Positions 33,522-41,957 are shown, counted from the first letter of the stretch. The stretch is 64,000 bases of DNA from Microbispora triticiradicis (GCA_003260025.2 QFZU02000017.1:30935-94934); one strand, 5' to 3'. Translations and numbers: made by a program. The notes: a model not told the origin generated them from the letters alone.

Positions 33522-34538
33522 TCAGGCACTGACCTTGAATTCGTCTGCGGTCACGATCGCGCGGGGCGGTTGACCGGACAGGTAGCGCTCGAGCTCGCTG
33601 AGGGCGCTCTCGCTCATGCGCCGGGTCTCTGATCCGAGGGAACCGGCGACGTGGGGTGTGATCATGACGTTGGGCAGGTCGTACAGAGGTGAGGTCGCCG
33701 GGAGCGGCTCCGGGTCGGTCACGTCGAGGATCGCGTCGAGGCGCCCCCGGGCGCACTCGCGCTCCAGAGCCGCGGTGTCCAGGACCGCACCACGCGCCGT
33801 GTTGATCACAGTGGCCCCGTCCGGCAGCTGAGCCAGCTCGGCGGCCCCGATGAGGTGGCGGGTGGACGGAAGCGCGGGCACGTGGAGCGTGAGCACGTCG
33901 GAGCGCGGCAGCAGCTCGGGCAGCCGGACCAGACGGGCGCCGGCAGCGCTCACCCGCGCCGCGTCAGCGTAGGGGTCCGCGACGAGCACGTCGACCTCCA
34001 GACTGCGCAGCCGCTCGACCACCCGGCGCCCCACTCGGGAGAAGCCGACGACGCCGATCGTCCGCCCACGGTTGGACAGCTCTCCGCGACGCTCGGCATA
34101 CGACCAGTCCTGCCGATGTACGCGCGCGTCCTGTGCGAGGAACGGCACCTTCTTGCCGGCGAAAATGATCGCCGCGAGGGTGAACTCGGCGACCGGGATG
34201 GCGTTCTCGTCTGCGGCATTGGTGACCAGGATCTCGCGGCGCCAGACCTCGTCGGTGACGAAGCTGCGCACCGTGCCCGCACAGTGGAAGATCGCCCGCA
34301 GCCGGGGCGCATCGGACATCCGCTCGGCCGTCAGCGGCGGACAGCCCCACGAGGTCACGAGCACCTCGACCTCACGCAGCCGGCGCCGTACGCGCGTCGT
34401 GTCGAGGTCACCGGTCGCCACCGGATCGCCGAGCTCGACCAGGGTGCGCAACCGGCGCAGCTGTGGCTCCTGGAACTGCACGGTGAAGTGCGCGGGGTCC
34501 ATGACCAGCAGGGCCTGCGGCCGTCGTCCGTCCGTCAC
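33522..34538 (-). CDS. D-isomer-specific 2-hydroxyacid dehydrogenase
   Basis: 338 residues. The NAD-binding motif is GVVGFSRVGRRVVERL (the usual GxGxxG is relaxed to GFSRVG). The catalytic set is readable: Arg in INTARGAVLDT, Glu in DVTDPEPLP and His in MITPHVAGS. The family reduces 2-keto acids or oxidises D-2-hydroxy acids. GTG at 34538 follows AAGGA. It is the first gene of the transport operon, with a LacI-type operator overlapping the region just upstream of its RBS, so it is probably repressed by the LacI protein at 27712. Confidence 0.88.
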   Translation of the reverse strand: MTDGRRPQALLVMDPAHFTVQFQEPQLRRLRTLVELGDPVATGDLDTTRVRRRLREVEVLVTSWGCPPLTAERMSDAPRLRAIFHCAGTVRSFVTDEVWRREILVTNAADENAIPVAEFTLAAIIFAGKKVPFLAQDARVHRQDWSYAERRGELSNRGRTIGVVGFSRVGRRVVERLRSLEVDVLVADPYADAARVSAAGARLVRLPELLPRSDVLTLHVPALPSTRHLIGAAELAQLPDGATVINTARGAVLDTAALERECARGRLDAILDVTDPEPLPATSPLYDLPNVMITPHVAGSLGSETRRMSESALSELERYLSGQPPRAIVTADEFKVSA

Positions 34539-34551
34539 TCACGATCCTTCC

Positions 34552-34565
34552 GGAAAGCGCTTACC
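34552..34565. promoter_or_regulatory. LacI-type operator 3
   Basis: GGAAAGCGCTTACC differs from the perfect palindrome at 27617 at one position. It lies 13 bp before the dehydrogenase start, immediately upstream of its SD. Confidence 0.75.
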
Positions 34566-34617
34566 GGTAGGCCGATCATGTCCACTCGGTTCAATCACGT
34601 CAATGCCTTGCAATCAC

Positions 34618-34650
34618 TAGCGATCAGAATGTTCGATCGTTATTGATCAG
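34618..34650. promoter_or_regulatory. Candidate operator region for the DeoR/LacI hybrid regulator
   Basis: TAGCGATCAGAATGT (34618-34632) nearly repeats at 38033-38046, upstream of the hybrid regulator gene. GATCGTTATTGATCAG (34635-34650) matches 14 of 16 bases at 38423-38438. Both lie between the dehydrogenase and DUF2264 genes. Confidence 0.4.
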
Positions 34651-34773
34651 ATGGTGGCTACTTCAGCGCGCAGTGTTGACCCTGCCAGGCCCGGATGCCA
34701 CCATCGCGTCGGGTTCGGGTTGCGTGGACATCACAGGTGTGGATGGCGTCGCATTCGACAGCCGGGGAAGGAC

Positions 34774-36732
34774 ATGCGGATGTTGCGCGAGCTCAATGAC
34801 CTGAAGCTCTCCCCCTTCACCGGGTGGACCCGGGCGCACTGGGCGGCACTCGCCGACCGCGTCCTGCTGTCGGCCCGCCGATACGCCTCGGCCTCTCATG
34901 CCCGGATCAGCTTCCCCGGCGCACCTGGAGGGTACGGACCGGACGTCGACGCGCTGGAGGGCTTCGCCCGCACATTCCTGGCCGCCGGATTCAGGGTGGC
35001 CGGAGAAGGCGGGCGCGACCCGCTGAACCTCATGGAGTGGTACGCCGAGGGCCTGGCCGCGGGCACCGACCCTGATTCGCCCGACCGCTGGGTGCGCCTG
35101 GACGAACACGACCAGGCCAAGGTCGAGGCCGCGTCGATCGCCTTGGTCCTCCACCTGACGCGGCCGTGGTTGTGGGCCCGCCTGACACCGAGGGTGCAGG
35201 AGCGGGTGGTGGACTACCTCGCGCCGGCGATCGGCGCGCACTATCCGCCGATCAACTGGATCTGGTTCCAGATCGTCGTCGAGCAGTTCCTCGCCTCCGT
35301 CGGCGGCCCCTTCGAACGCGGGGACATCGAGGCGGGCCTCGCGCTGACGGACCGCTTCGCACGAGAGCATGGCTGGTACGCCGACGGCGCGGAGCGCGCC
35401 TACGACCACTACGTCGGATGGGCGTTGCACTTCTACCCGCTCATCTGGACCGAGATGGCCGCCGGAGACCCCGAGGCGGACGCGCGACGGCCGGTCTACC
35501 TGAACCGGCTCGAGCGCTACCTGCAGGACGCCGTCCATCTCGTCGGCGCCGACGGCTCGCCGCTCATCCAGGGCCGCAGTCTCACCTACCGGTTCGCCGC
35601 GGCGACCCAGTTCTGGCTGGGCGCGCGCGCGGGCGTCGCGACGCCCGCGCCGGGTGTCCTGCGCCGCGCCGCCTCCGGTATCGCCCGGCATTTCGCCGAC
35701 CACGGGGCCCCCGACGAGGAGGGCCTGCTGACGCTGGGCTGGCACGGGCCGTGGCGGCCGATCGCCCAGTCCTATTCCGGACCCGGGTCACCGTACTGGG
35801 CGGCCAAGGGTTTCCTCGGGCTGTCCCTCCCCGCCGATCACCCGGTCTGGACGGCGGTCGAGGAGCCCCTGCCGGTCGAGTCCCACGACTACCACCTCAT
35901 CGTCTCCTCGCCCGGATGGCTCGTCAGCGGAACGCGCGCGGACGGCGTCGTACGGGTGACCAACCACGGCACCGACCACTCCCACCCGGGATCCGCCCTG
36001 ACCGACTCCCCGCTGTATGCACGCCTCGGATATTCGACGGCCACCTCGCCCGTACTCGCCGGTGAGCACGCCGGCCACCCGCTGGACCAGTCGGTGGTGA
36101 TCCTCACGGGCAGCGGTGAACCCAGCCACCGCACCGGATTCGAGACCCTTGCCATCGATCGGCTGCCCACCGGGACGCTCGTCGGCGCGTCCCAATGGCA
36201 GGCGCACTGGATCGAGCCCGATCGAACAAGCCCCGACCACGGATACGGACGGGCCGGACGGGTGCGCCTCGGCCCATGGATTCACACGATCTCAGTCGTG
36301 CGTGGTCCTTGGGAGATACGCCTGATCCAGGTGTCCGCGGCGGGGGGCGAGCAGGGCGCGCTCCGCGTCGGCGGATGGCCACTGCCAGGGGCGGGAACGG
36401 CCCTGGCGGCCACGGCCACCGTGTCGAACGGCACCGCACACTCGCGGATCGTAGGTGGGGAAGGGCTGGACGCGTCCGGCGTGGTATCCGCCGAGGACGC
36501 CTCGCCACTCGCGGCCCGGATACTCATCCCGTGGAGCGCCACGACTGGACCGGCTCGACCCCACACCTGGTACGACGCGGCGATCTTCCTCGGCGGGCGG
36601 AAACCGGGGGAGCCGCCGGCCGTGTGCTGGGACAGCTCCGCGGCGGTCGTCACCTGGCCGGATGGCAATGTCGACAGGCTGGAAGCCCACCTCACAATGA
36701 GGACGAGCGGACGACCAGGCGGGGTTCTATGA
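34774..36732 (+). CDS. DUF2264 domain protein (putative glycan-active (alpha/alpha)-barrel enzyme)
   Basis: 652 residues, no signal peptide. It matches the DUF2264 family: FTGWTRAHWAALADRVL at the start, then PINWIWFQIVVEQFLA, YDHYVGWALHFYPLIW and GRSLTYRFAAATQFW. The fold is related to unsaturated glucuronyl/rhamnogalacturonyl hydrolase barrels; activity is not proven. A beta-rich C-terminal part (about 400-650) follows. ATG at 34774 has GGGGAAGG upstream; the frame extends to 34651 but without an RBS. It is divergent from the transport operon, consistent with intracellular processing of the imported oligosaccharide. The 3' end overlaps the convergent regulator by 41 bp. Confidence 0.8.
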   Translation: MRMLRELNDLKLSPFTGWTRAHWAALADRVLLSARRYASASHARISFPGAPGGYGPDVDALEGFARTFLAAGFRVAGEGGRDPLNLMEWYAEGLAAGTDPDSPDRWVRLDEHDQAKVEAASIALVLHLTRPWLWARLTPRVQERVVDYLAPAIGAHYPPINWIWFQIVVEQFLASVGGPFERGDIEAGLALTDRFAREHGWYADGAERAYDHYVGWALHFYPLIWTEMAAGDPEADARRPVYLNRLERYLQDAVHLVGADGSPLIQGRSLTYRFAAATQFWLGARAGVATPAPGVLRRAASGIARHFADHGAPDEEGLLTLGWHGPWRPIAQSYSGPGSPYWAAKGFLGLSLPADHPVWTAVEEPLPVESHDYHLIVSSPGWLVSGTRADGVVRVTNHGTDHSHPGSALTDSPLYARLGYSTATSPVLAGEHAGHPLDQSVVILTGSGEPSHRTGFETLAIDRLPTGTLVGASQWQAHWIEPDRTSPDHGYGRAGRVRLGPWIHTISVVRGPWEIRLIQVSAAGGEQGALRVGGWPLPGAGTALAATATVSNGTAHSRIVGGEGLDASGVVSAEDASPLAARILIPWSATTGPARPHTWYDAAIFLGGRKPGEPPAVCWDSSAAVVTWPDGNVDRLEAHLTMRTSGRPGGVL

Positions 36733-37837
36733 CGACACGGTGCCTGGGACGGTGCGCATCGTCATCCGCCAAGCGCGCCGAGAGGAGCCCGAAAGCCGCA
36801 TGCCCAACGGCCGACTTGGGCGGACGGACCGCGGTCAGCGGAGGGTCGCAGAGTTCAGCCACCTCGTCGTCGTACGCGACGACGGCAAGATCCTTCGGTA
36901 TCCGTATGCCGCGTTCCTGACAGGATTCCACCAGGGAGATGGCCTCCGGGTCGGAATGGACGAGCAGCGCGGTCGTCCTGGAAGCGCTGCACCGGTCGAG
37001 CAGGTCGTTCAGCGCATGCGGCCACTCGGGGTCTCTGCGGTCGACCGTGTTGGCATCCACCGCGTCGTCAAGCCCGAGGCCAAGCTCCTCGCAGGCCTGT
37101 CGCCAACCGCGCCGCACATGCGGACTCGTCGGGCTGTCCATTGTGGTGACCACGCCGATACGCCGGTGCCCCAGCCCGGCCAGGTGCCGTACGGCCATGG
37201 CGGCCCCGAACGCGTGGTCGCTCACGACGGACTCCATGGCCTCCCGGTAGGGCCCCACGGCGGCGGCGCGCTCGACGAGGACCACGGGCACGTCGGCGGA
37301 CTGCAGCCAGCGCACCAGTTCCTCCCCGTCCTCCCCCGTGGTGGTCGGAGCCACCAGGAGACCGTCCACTCCTACCGAGTCGACGAGCCAGGAGAGCTGG
37401 CGCCGCTCGTCGGCGGCCTGGTAGGTCGCGCCCCGCAGGACGACGCGCGTGCCGGAGGCGGCCGCGGCCTCGCGCACCCCGCGGATGACGTCGGGCCAGT
37501 AGTAGTCCAGCGACGGCACCACCATCCCGACCGTGGCCCGGGTTCCGGCGTCGCCGGCGGCCTCCGGCATCGCCTCGGGAGAGGCTGAGACCTCGGGTAT
37601 CTGACTGATCAGTGCGTCAGCTGCCATGGTCGCGCCTGGAAGGGCAGCCCCGCCACGGACGCGCCGGATCAGCCCCTGGGACGCAAGGCGGGCGATGTCA
37701 CGGCGAACGGTGATGGCCGAGACATCGAGCTCCGACGCCAACTCGGTGACCCGCAGGACACCGCGTCTCCGAAGCAGCGCGATCACTTGTGCCCGCCGCT
37801 CATCCGGAAGCGGTGCGGCTGGGCCGGACACCGTCAT
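36692..37837 (-). CDS. Hybrid regulator: DeoR-type HTH with LacI-type sugar-binding domain
   Basis: 381 residues. The N-terminal DeoR HTH (about 12-65) is DERRAQVIALLRRRGVLRVTELASELDVSAITVRRDIARL followed by LIRRVRGGA. A LacI/periplasmic-binding-like sensor (about 102-375) begins TVGMVVPSLDYYWPDVIRG and contains GLGHRRIGVVTT and DLAVVAYDDEVAELC. The combination is found in actinobacterial regulators. ATG at 37837 follows GGAGG at 7 bp; the longer frame to 38131 is rejected. It likely controls DUF2264 and perhaps itself; repeats shared between 34.6 and 38.0-38.4 kb are candidate sites. Confidence 0.87.
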   Translation of the reverse strand: MTVSGPAAPLPDERRAQVIALLRRRGVLRVTELASELDVSAITVRRDIARLASQGLIRRVRGGAALPGATMAADALISQIPEVSASPEAMPEAAGDAGTRATVGMVVPSLDYYWPDVIRGVREAAAASGTRVVLRGATYQAADERRQLSWLVDSVGVDGLLVAPTTTGEDGEELVRWLQSADVPVVLVERAAAVGPYREAMESVVSDHAFGAAMAVRHLAGLGHRRIGVVTTMDSPTSPHVRRGWRQACEELGLGLDDAVDANTVDRRDPEWPHALNDLLDRCSASRTTALLVHSDPEAISLVESCQERGIRIPKDLAVVAYDDEVAELCDPPLTAVRPPKSAVGHAAFGLLSARLADDDAHRPRHRVVIEPRLVVRSSSL

Positions 37838-38032
37838 TCGCCAACCTCCACCCGCACGTGGACAACTCCCTGTGCCGTCTTCGGCGGGATCGGCGCCGAC
37901 CGGGTCAGGCTTCCACCCCACACAGCCGAGAGCATCGGACGTCGAGCAGCGGGACGCGTGTGGTCCGCCATCTGCTTGCCAGAGCTGTTCGCGGTGCCTG
38001 CCATCGTCCTCCTTGTCGCTTGGAGAGCAGTG

Positions 38033-38046
38033 TAGCGATCGAATGT
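38033..38046. promoter_or_regulatory. Candidate autoregulatory site
   Basis: TAGCGATCGAATGT, matching TAGCGATCAGAATGT at 34618 except for one inserted base. It lies 196 bp upstream of the hybrid regulator start. Confidence 0.35.
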
Positions 38047-38071
38047 GATCAAAGATGATGCGAGTGTGCCG

Positions 38072-38082
38072 TGAAACTTTCA
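38072..38082. promoter_or_regulatory. TGAAACTTTCA palindrome upstream of GH5 gene
   Basis: A perfect match to the recurrent 11-base element, 330 bp before the GH5 start, in the 564-bp spacer between the hybrid regulator (-) and GH5 (+). Apart from this, the site at 38033 and the operator at 38233, I see nothing coding in that spacer. Confidence 0.55.
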
Positions 38083-38232
38083 GTACTGCCCGACGGCGAC
38101 GCGGCGGAGACGCCCGGCAGACGCCCCACATCCGTCCGTGTCTAATCCCGGGATTGACAGATCATCACGGCCTCATGTTTGCTCCCACCCACCACCACCC
38201 AGACCCGGGGGAGGAGCCGTCCGGACACTCTG

Positions 38233-38246
38233 TGTTAACGCTAACA
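38233..38246. promoter_or_regulatory. TGTTAACGCTAACA operator upstream of GH5 gene
   Basis: LacI-like 14-bp inverted repeat (16 bp if the flanking G...C is included), 156 bp before the GH5 start. Variants recur at 45891, 61451 and 61727. Confidence 0.7.
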
Positions 38247-38401
38247 CCTTCCTCCACAGACCCTTGTGATCGACTCGCGGCGGTGGATGTTGCCGCTGAC
38301 TGAGAACTGCCGACCGCCCGCCTCCGGGCCGATCACCGGCTGTCCACCCATCAGCCGCGTCACCAACCTCTCCGAGCAGACATCTAGTGATGGGACATTT
38401 C

Positions 38402-39952
38402 ATGGCACTGAGCATGGCGTCTGATCGTTACTTATCAGGACCATCGCGGAGCATCCGGTCGGCGCGCCGATTGCTGATCGTCCTTGTGGTGACCGCGCTC
38501 ACCGCAGTGGCAGCCCTCGCCCCCGCGCCGTCGGCCAACGCCGCCACGAGCCAGTTCCGAGGCATGAACTGGGCCGTGCTGGGTGACAACTTCAGCACCG
38601 GCCCGCTGGTCGTGCAGGGCCTGAGCCAGTCCGACAGCAATGCGACGGTACGGGCCAAGGCCAACTCGCTCTACGACAGCATGGAATACCTCATGGGGGT
38701 CAACACCGTCCGGCTGCCCATCAACACGCACACCGTTGCCAACACGACCTGGTGGAACGCCTACCGCGGCGCCATCGACGCCGCCGCCGAACGCGGATTC
38801 AAGGTCATCCTGGCCTATTGGGAGGACGGCGCCGCCTCCGGCGGCAGGATCACGAACCTCGCCGCATGGAACGCGATGTGGTCCAGCGTGATCAACACGT
38901 ACGGCTCGAACGGCAACGTCTACTTCGAGCCGATGAACGAGCCGCACGGCTATTCGTCGTCGGAGTGGCGCAACGTCGCGGCGAACTGGCTCAGCTCTCA
39001 CCCCTCGGCGGTGCCCGGCCGGGTACTCATCGGCGGCACCGGCTTCAGCCAGGACCTGCGGGACATCTGCAACGACAGCCGCTTCAACTCGACGCTGCTT
39101 TCCTTCCACTACTACGCCTTCTTCTACAGCGCGATGACCTACGACGGTTTCCGAAGCCACATGCAGTCGCTTCTGGGCAACTGCGCCTCCCGCGCGGTCG
39201 TGACGGAGTACGGCGCGCCGATGTCCACCGGCCTGAACTACGGCGACCCGAACAGCACCGACAACTTCGTCCGTTACCTCCGCGCCGTGACGCAGGTCAT
39301 GCGGGACAACCAGATGGGCGGCACCTACTGGCCCGCGGTCGGCGGCAAACCGGGCACCATCGGCTACGACTGGTACTCGATGTTCGCTCTCGGCGGCAGC
39401 GGCACCACCCTCAACCTGTCCACCCGCAACGGCTACGGCGCCAACCGGGTCCGCTACGGCTGGGGCGACACCGTCGGCGACTCCAGCCCTTCGCCTTCGC
39501 CCTCGTCTTCGCCCTCGTCTTCGCCGCAGCCGGACACGTTCTACCGGATCGACGCGCGCCACAGCGGCAAGGCCATGGACGTCCAGCAGGCCAGCACCAA
39601 CAACAGCGCGCGCATCGACCAGTACACCTACAACGGCAACGCGTGGCAGCAGTGGCGCTTCCAGGACGCCGGCAGCGGCTACTGGCGCATCATCAGCCGC
39701 CACAGCGGAAAGTGCCTCGACGTGACCAGTGCCTCGACCGCCGACGGGGCCGAGCTCATCCAGTACACCTGCGGCACCGGCAACAACCAGCAGTTCCAGA
39801 TGGTCGCCAACGGTGGCTACTTCCAGCTCCGGGCACGACACAGCGGCAAATGCGTGGACGTACCGGCCGCGTCCACCGCGGACGGCGTGATCCTCAAGCA
39901 GTACTCGTGCAACGGCGGCACCAACCAGCAGTGGTCGCGCACGGCCGTCTGA
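38402..39952 (+). CDS. Secreted GH5-like glycoside hydrolase with CBM13
   Basis: About 516 residues. The signal peptide ends near PSANA. The catalytic barrel (about 50-350) carries the GH5-type acid/base in YFEPMNEPHG and nucleophile in VVTEYGAP, with VNTVRLPINTHT upstream. An SPSPSSSP linker leads to a three-subdomain CBM13 (about 385-516) with QQW motifs. GH5 enzymes cut beta-glucans, mannans or xylans; the subfamily cannot be told here. GTG 38387 or ATG 38390 are alternative starts. Two operator types lie upstream. Confidence 0.85.
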   Translation: MALSMASDRYLSGPSRSIRSARRLLIVLVVTALTAVAALAPAPSANAATSQFRGMNWAVLGDNFSTGPLVVQGLSQSDSNATVRAKANSLYDSMEYLMGVNTVRLPINTHTVANTTWWNAYRGAIDAAAERGFKVILAYWEDGAASGGRITNLAAWNAMWSSVINTYGSNGNVYFEPMNEPHGYSSSEWRNVAANWLSSHPSAVPGRVLIGGTGFSQDLRDICNDSRFNSTLLSFHYYAFFYSAMTYDGFRSHMQSLLGNCASRAVVTEYGAPMSTGLNYGDPNSTDNFVRYLRAVTQVMRDNQMGGTYWPAVGGKPGTIGYDWYSMFALGGSGTTLNLSTRNGYGANRVRYGWGDTVGDSSPSPSPSSSPSSSPQPDTFYRIDARHSGKAMDVQQASTNNSARIDQYTYNGNAWQQWRFQDAGSGYWRIISRHSGKCLDVTSASTADGAELIQYTCGTGNNQQFQMVANGGYFQLRARHSGKCVDVPAASTADGVILKQYSCNGGTNQQWSRTAV

Positions 39953-39967
39953 CGGGCGTCTCGACGT

Positions 39968-39985
39968 AACCGCGGATCCGCGGTT
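39968..39985. terminator. Palindrome after GH5 gene
   Basis: AACCGCGGATCCGCGGTT, a perfect 18-base palindrome 16 bases past the GH5 stop; hairpin stem 7 bp with a 4-base loop. Confidence 0.45.
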
Positions 39986-40191
39986 CATCCCTCCCCGGTG
40001 CCGATCGCGTGCTGTGCGCGCTCGGTGCCGGGGATCCGTATCGCGGCGTCGTGCGGTCGGCTCTGGTACATGTTGGGCCTGGCCTCGCCTGCGACCACTC
40101 TCTCCAGGGGGTCGTAGGCGAGGTGCAGGCCCATCCGCATGTAGAGGTCGTTCCGGTCGGCGGGATCCGCCTCCTTCAGGACCTTGGCCAT
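39985..40191 (-). pseudogene. C-terminal remnant of a serine recombinase
   Basis: 68 codons reading VLKEADPADRNDLYMRMGLHL then AYDPLERVV resemble the C-terminal end of large serine site-specific recombinases (pattern LAEADPxxKAxLYxxLGLRLTYxPxxRxV). No resolvase catalytic domain or zinc ribbon is found upstream in any frame; the next sequence is the regulator at 40253. I read it as the trace of a lost phage or integrative element. The match is from memory of the family pattern and short, hence modest confidence. Confidence 0.5.
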
Positions 40192-40252
40192 CTCGGCCGC
40201 CGATGTCCCGGCGGTGGTCGCCGAGGCTGCCCGCCCACGATCCGAAGACGGC

Positions 40253-40987
40253 TCAGGTGACGCCGTCCGAGGTCGTTTCGGGTTTCGTGTGGAGGATCTC
40301 GCGGGCCTGGTCCGCAGCGCGGGCGATGCTCTCGGAGACGAAGTCGATGAAGCGGGCGATGTTCTCCAGGCGGGCGGCGGCCGGGGTGCCGGGGCCGAGG
40401 ATGCCGACGCCCTGCCGGGCGACCTCGCCGAGGTGTGCGGTGGCGCGGGCGCTGGCCATCGTGGATTGGTACATGACGTCGTCGTCGACCACGTAGCGTT
40501 CGCGGCGGCGTTCGTCGCGTTCCCGGCGGATGAGCCCCTGGCTTTCGAGGAACGTGATCGCTTTGGAGACGGACGCCGGGCTGACCTGGAGGCGCCCGGC
40601 GAGTTCGGATGCGGTGAGACTGCCGGTGTCGGCGGTGTAAAGGCCAGCCAGCACCCGGGCCGTCATCTTGGGCAGGCCCGATTGCATGAAGACGGTGGCG
40701 AACGTCTCCTCGTACTCGCGCACGGCCTCGGCATCGCGCCCGTGGGCCTGCGGGGGCGTGTTGGGGTCCCGGGGAGCGGCGCGCCTGCGGCGGTGGGCGC
40801 GGTGTTCGGTGGCGCGGTGGGCGAGGTCGGCGCGGTAGGCGGTGGGGCCGCCGTTGCGCATCACCTCACGTGTGATCGTCGAGGTCGGACGGTCGAGGCC
40901 TCTGGCGATCTCCGCGTAGGCGAGGCCGTCGGCCAGTCCCAGCGCGATCTGCTGGCGTTCCTGCTGGGTGAGTCGGCCTCCCGGCAT
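40253..40987 (-). CDS. Regulator with IS30-type HTH fused to a MarR/GbsR winged helix
   Basis: 244 residues. Residues 1-70 look like the DNA-binding helix-turn-helix of IS30-type transposases (LTQQERQQIALGLADGLAYAEIARGL then RPTSTITREVMRNGG and YRADLAHRATEHRAHRRRR). Residues about 90-225 are a GbsR/MarR-type winged helix (FMQSGLPKMTARVLAGLYTAD; LTASELAGRLQVSPASVSKAI). No DDE catalytic domain is present, so it is not a transposase. It is divergent from the DUF4097 gene (223-bp spacer with CATTGCAAC repeats), which it probably controls along with the serine hydrolase. Confidence 0.82.
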   Translation of the reverse strand: MPGGRLTQQERQQIALGLADGLAYAEIARGLDRPTSTITREVMRNGGPTAYRADLAHRATEHRAHRRRRAAPRDPNTPPQAHGRDAEAVREYEETFATVFMQSGLPKMTARVLAGLYTADTGSLTASELAGRLQVSPASVSKAITFLESQGLIRRERDERRRERYVVDDDVMYQSTMASARATAHLGEVARQGVGILGPGTPAAARLENIARFIDFVSESIARAADQAREILHTKPETTSDGVT

Positions 40988-41041
40988 CGCGGTCTCCTTC
41001 GTTGTCTGCGGATGCCTCCAGACTAGCGTTCACTCTCAATT

Positions 41042-41094
41042 CATTGCAACGATCAGAGTGGACGCTGTTGCGTTAGATTCAAAACCATTGCAAC
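41042..41094. promoter_or_regulatory. CATTGCAAC direct repeats, candidate operator
   Basis: CATTGCAAC at 41042-41050 and 41086-41094, 44 bp apart, with GTTGCG between them and a related ATGCAACG near 41160. They lie between the MarR-type regulator and DUF4097 genes. Confidence 0.45.
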
Positions 41095-41210
41095 AAAATA
41101 CCTCTCTCTACCTGCGATGATGGTCGTCATACACAACGAGCTGATTGCCACATCACGAAATGCAACGTAGTGTTTCCGTCATCGGAAAGAACGAGCCGAA
41201 GGAGAGCACG

Positions 41211-41882
41211 ATGCAGAAGTTCGACACCCCCATCCCGGTGACCGCCGTCCTCGACGTCCCCGCCGGCCGCATCCGGTTCATCGCCGCCGACCGGGCCGAC
41301 ACCGCGGTCGAGATCCTCCCCGCGAACGCCTCCAAGAGCCGCGATGTGACGGCGGCGGAGCAGACCGAGGTCGTATACGGCGACGGCGTCCTGCGGATCA
41401 AGGCCCCGGAGGCGAAGAACCAGATCCTCGGCCCTTCCGGATCCATCGAGGTGACCGTCCAGTTGCCCGCCGGCTCCCGCGTCGAAGCGAAGGCGGCCCT
41501 CGCCGACTTCCGGGGAGTCGGCAGGCTCGGCGACGTCGTCGTCGAAAGCGCGCAGGGCTCGGTCAAGCTTGATGAGGCCGCGAGCGCTCGCCTCACCCTT
41601 CAGTCCGGCGACGTCTCGGTCGGCCGCCTGGGCGGCCCCGCGGAGATCAGCACCCTGAAGGGCGACCTCCGCATCACCGAGGCCGTGAGCGGCACCGTCA
41701 CGCTGCGAACCGAGGCCGGTGAGATCTCCGTCGGCGCCGCCCGCGGAGTCTCCGCCGCCCTGGACGCCGGCACCACCTACGGCCGGATCCACAACGCGCT
41801 CAGGAACACCGACGGCGCCGACGCCGCCCTGACCATCCACGCGACCACCGCCTACGGCGACATCACCGCCCGCAGCCTGTGA
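41211..41882 (+). CDS. DUF4097 family beta-strand repeat protein
   Basis: 223 residues without signal peptide or membrane segment. Repeated short beta units are visible (LADFRGVGRLGDVVVESAQGSVKL; LTLQSGDVSVGRLGG; LKGDLRITEAVSGTVTLRTEAGEISVG; TYGRIHNAL; TAYGDITARS), the right-handed beta-helix pattern of DUF4097 (putative adhesin). In actinobacteria these often sit beside PadR- or MarR-type regulators; the role is unknown. ATG at 41211 follows AAGGAGAG. The serine hydrolase starts 75 bp downstream and is probably co-transcribed. Confidence 0.82.
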   Translation: MQKFDTPIPVTAVLDVPAGRIRFIAADRADTAVEILPANASKSRDVTAAEQTEVVYGDGVLRIKAPEAKNQILGPSGSIEVTVQLPAGSRVEAKAALADFRGVGRLGDVVVESAQGSVKLDEAASARLTLQSGDVSVGRLGGPAEISTLKGDLRITEAVSGTVTLRTEAGEISVGAARGVSAALDAGTTYGRIHNALRNTDGADAALTIHATTAYGDITARSL

Positions 41883-41957
41883 GAGGGGCACCTCTCAGGC
41901 GCGACGATCCTGTCCGTTCGATCGAAATCCGTAACAGTTCTCAAGGAGCACGCCACC

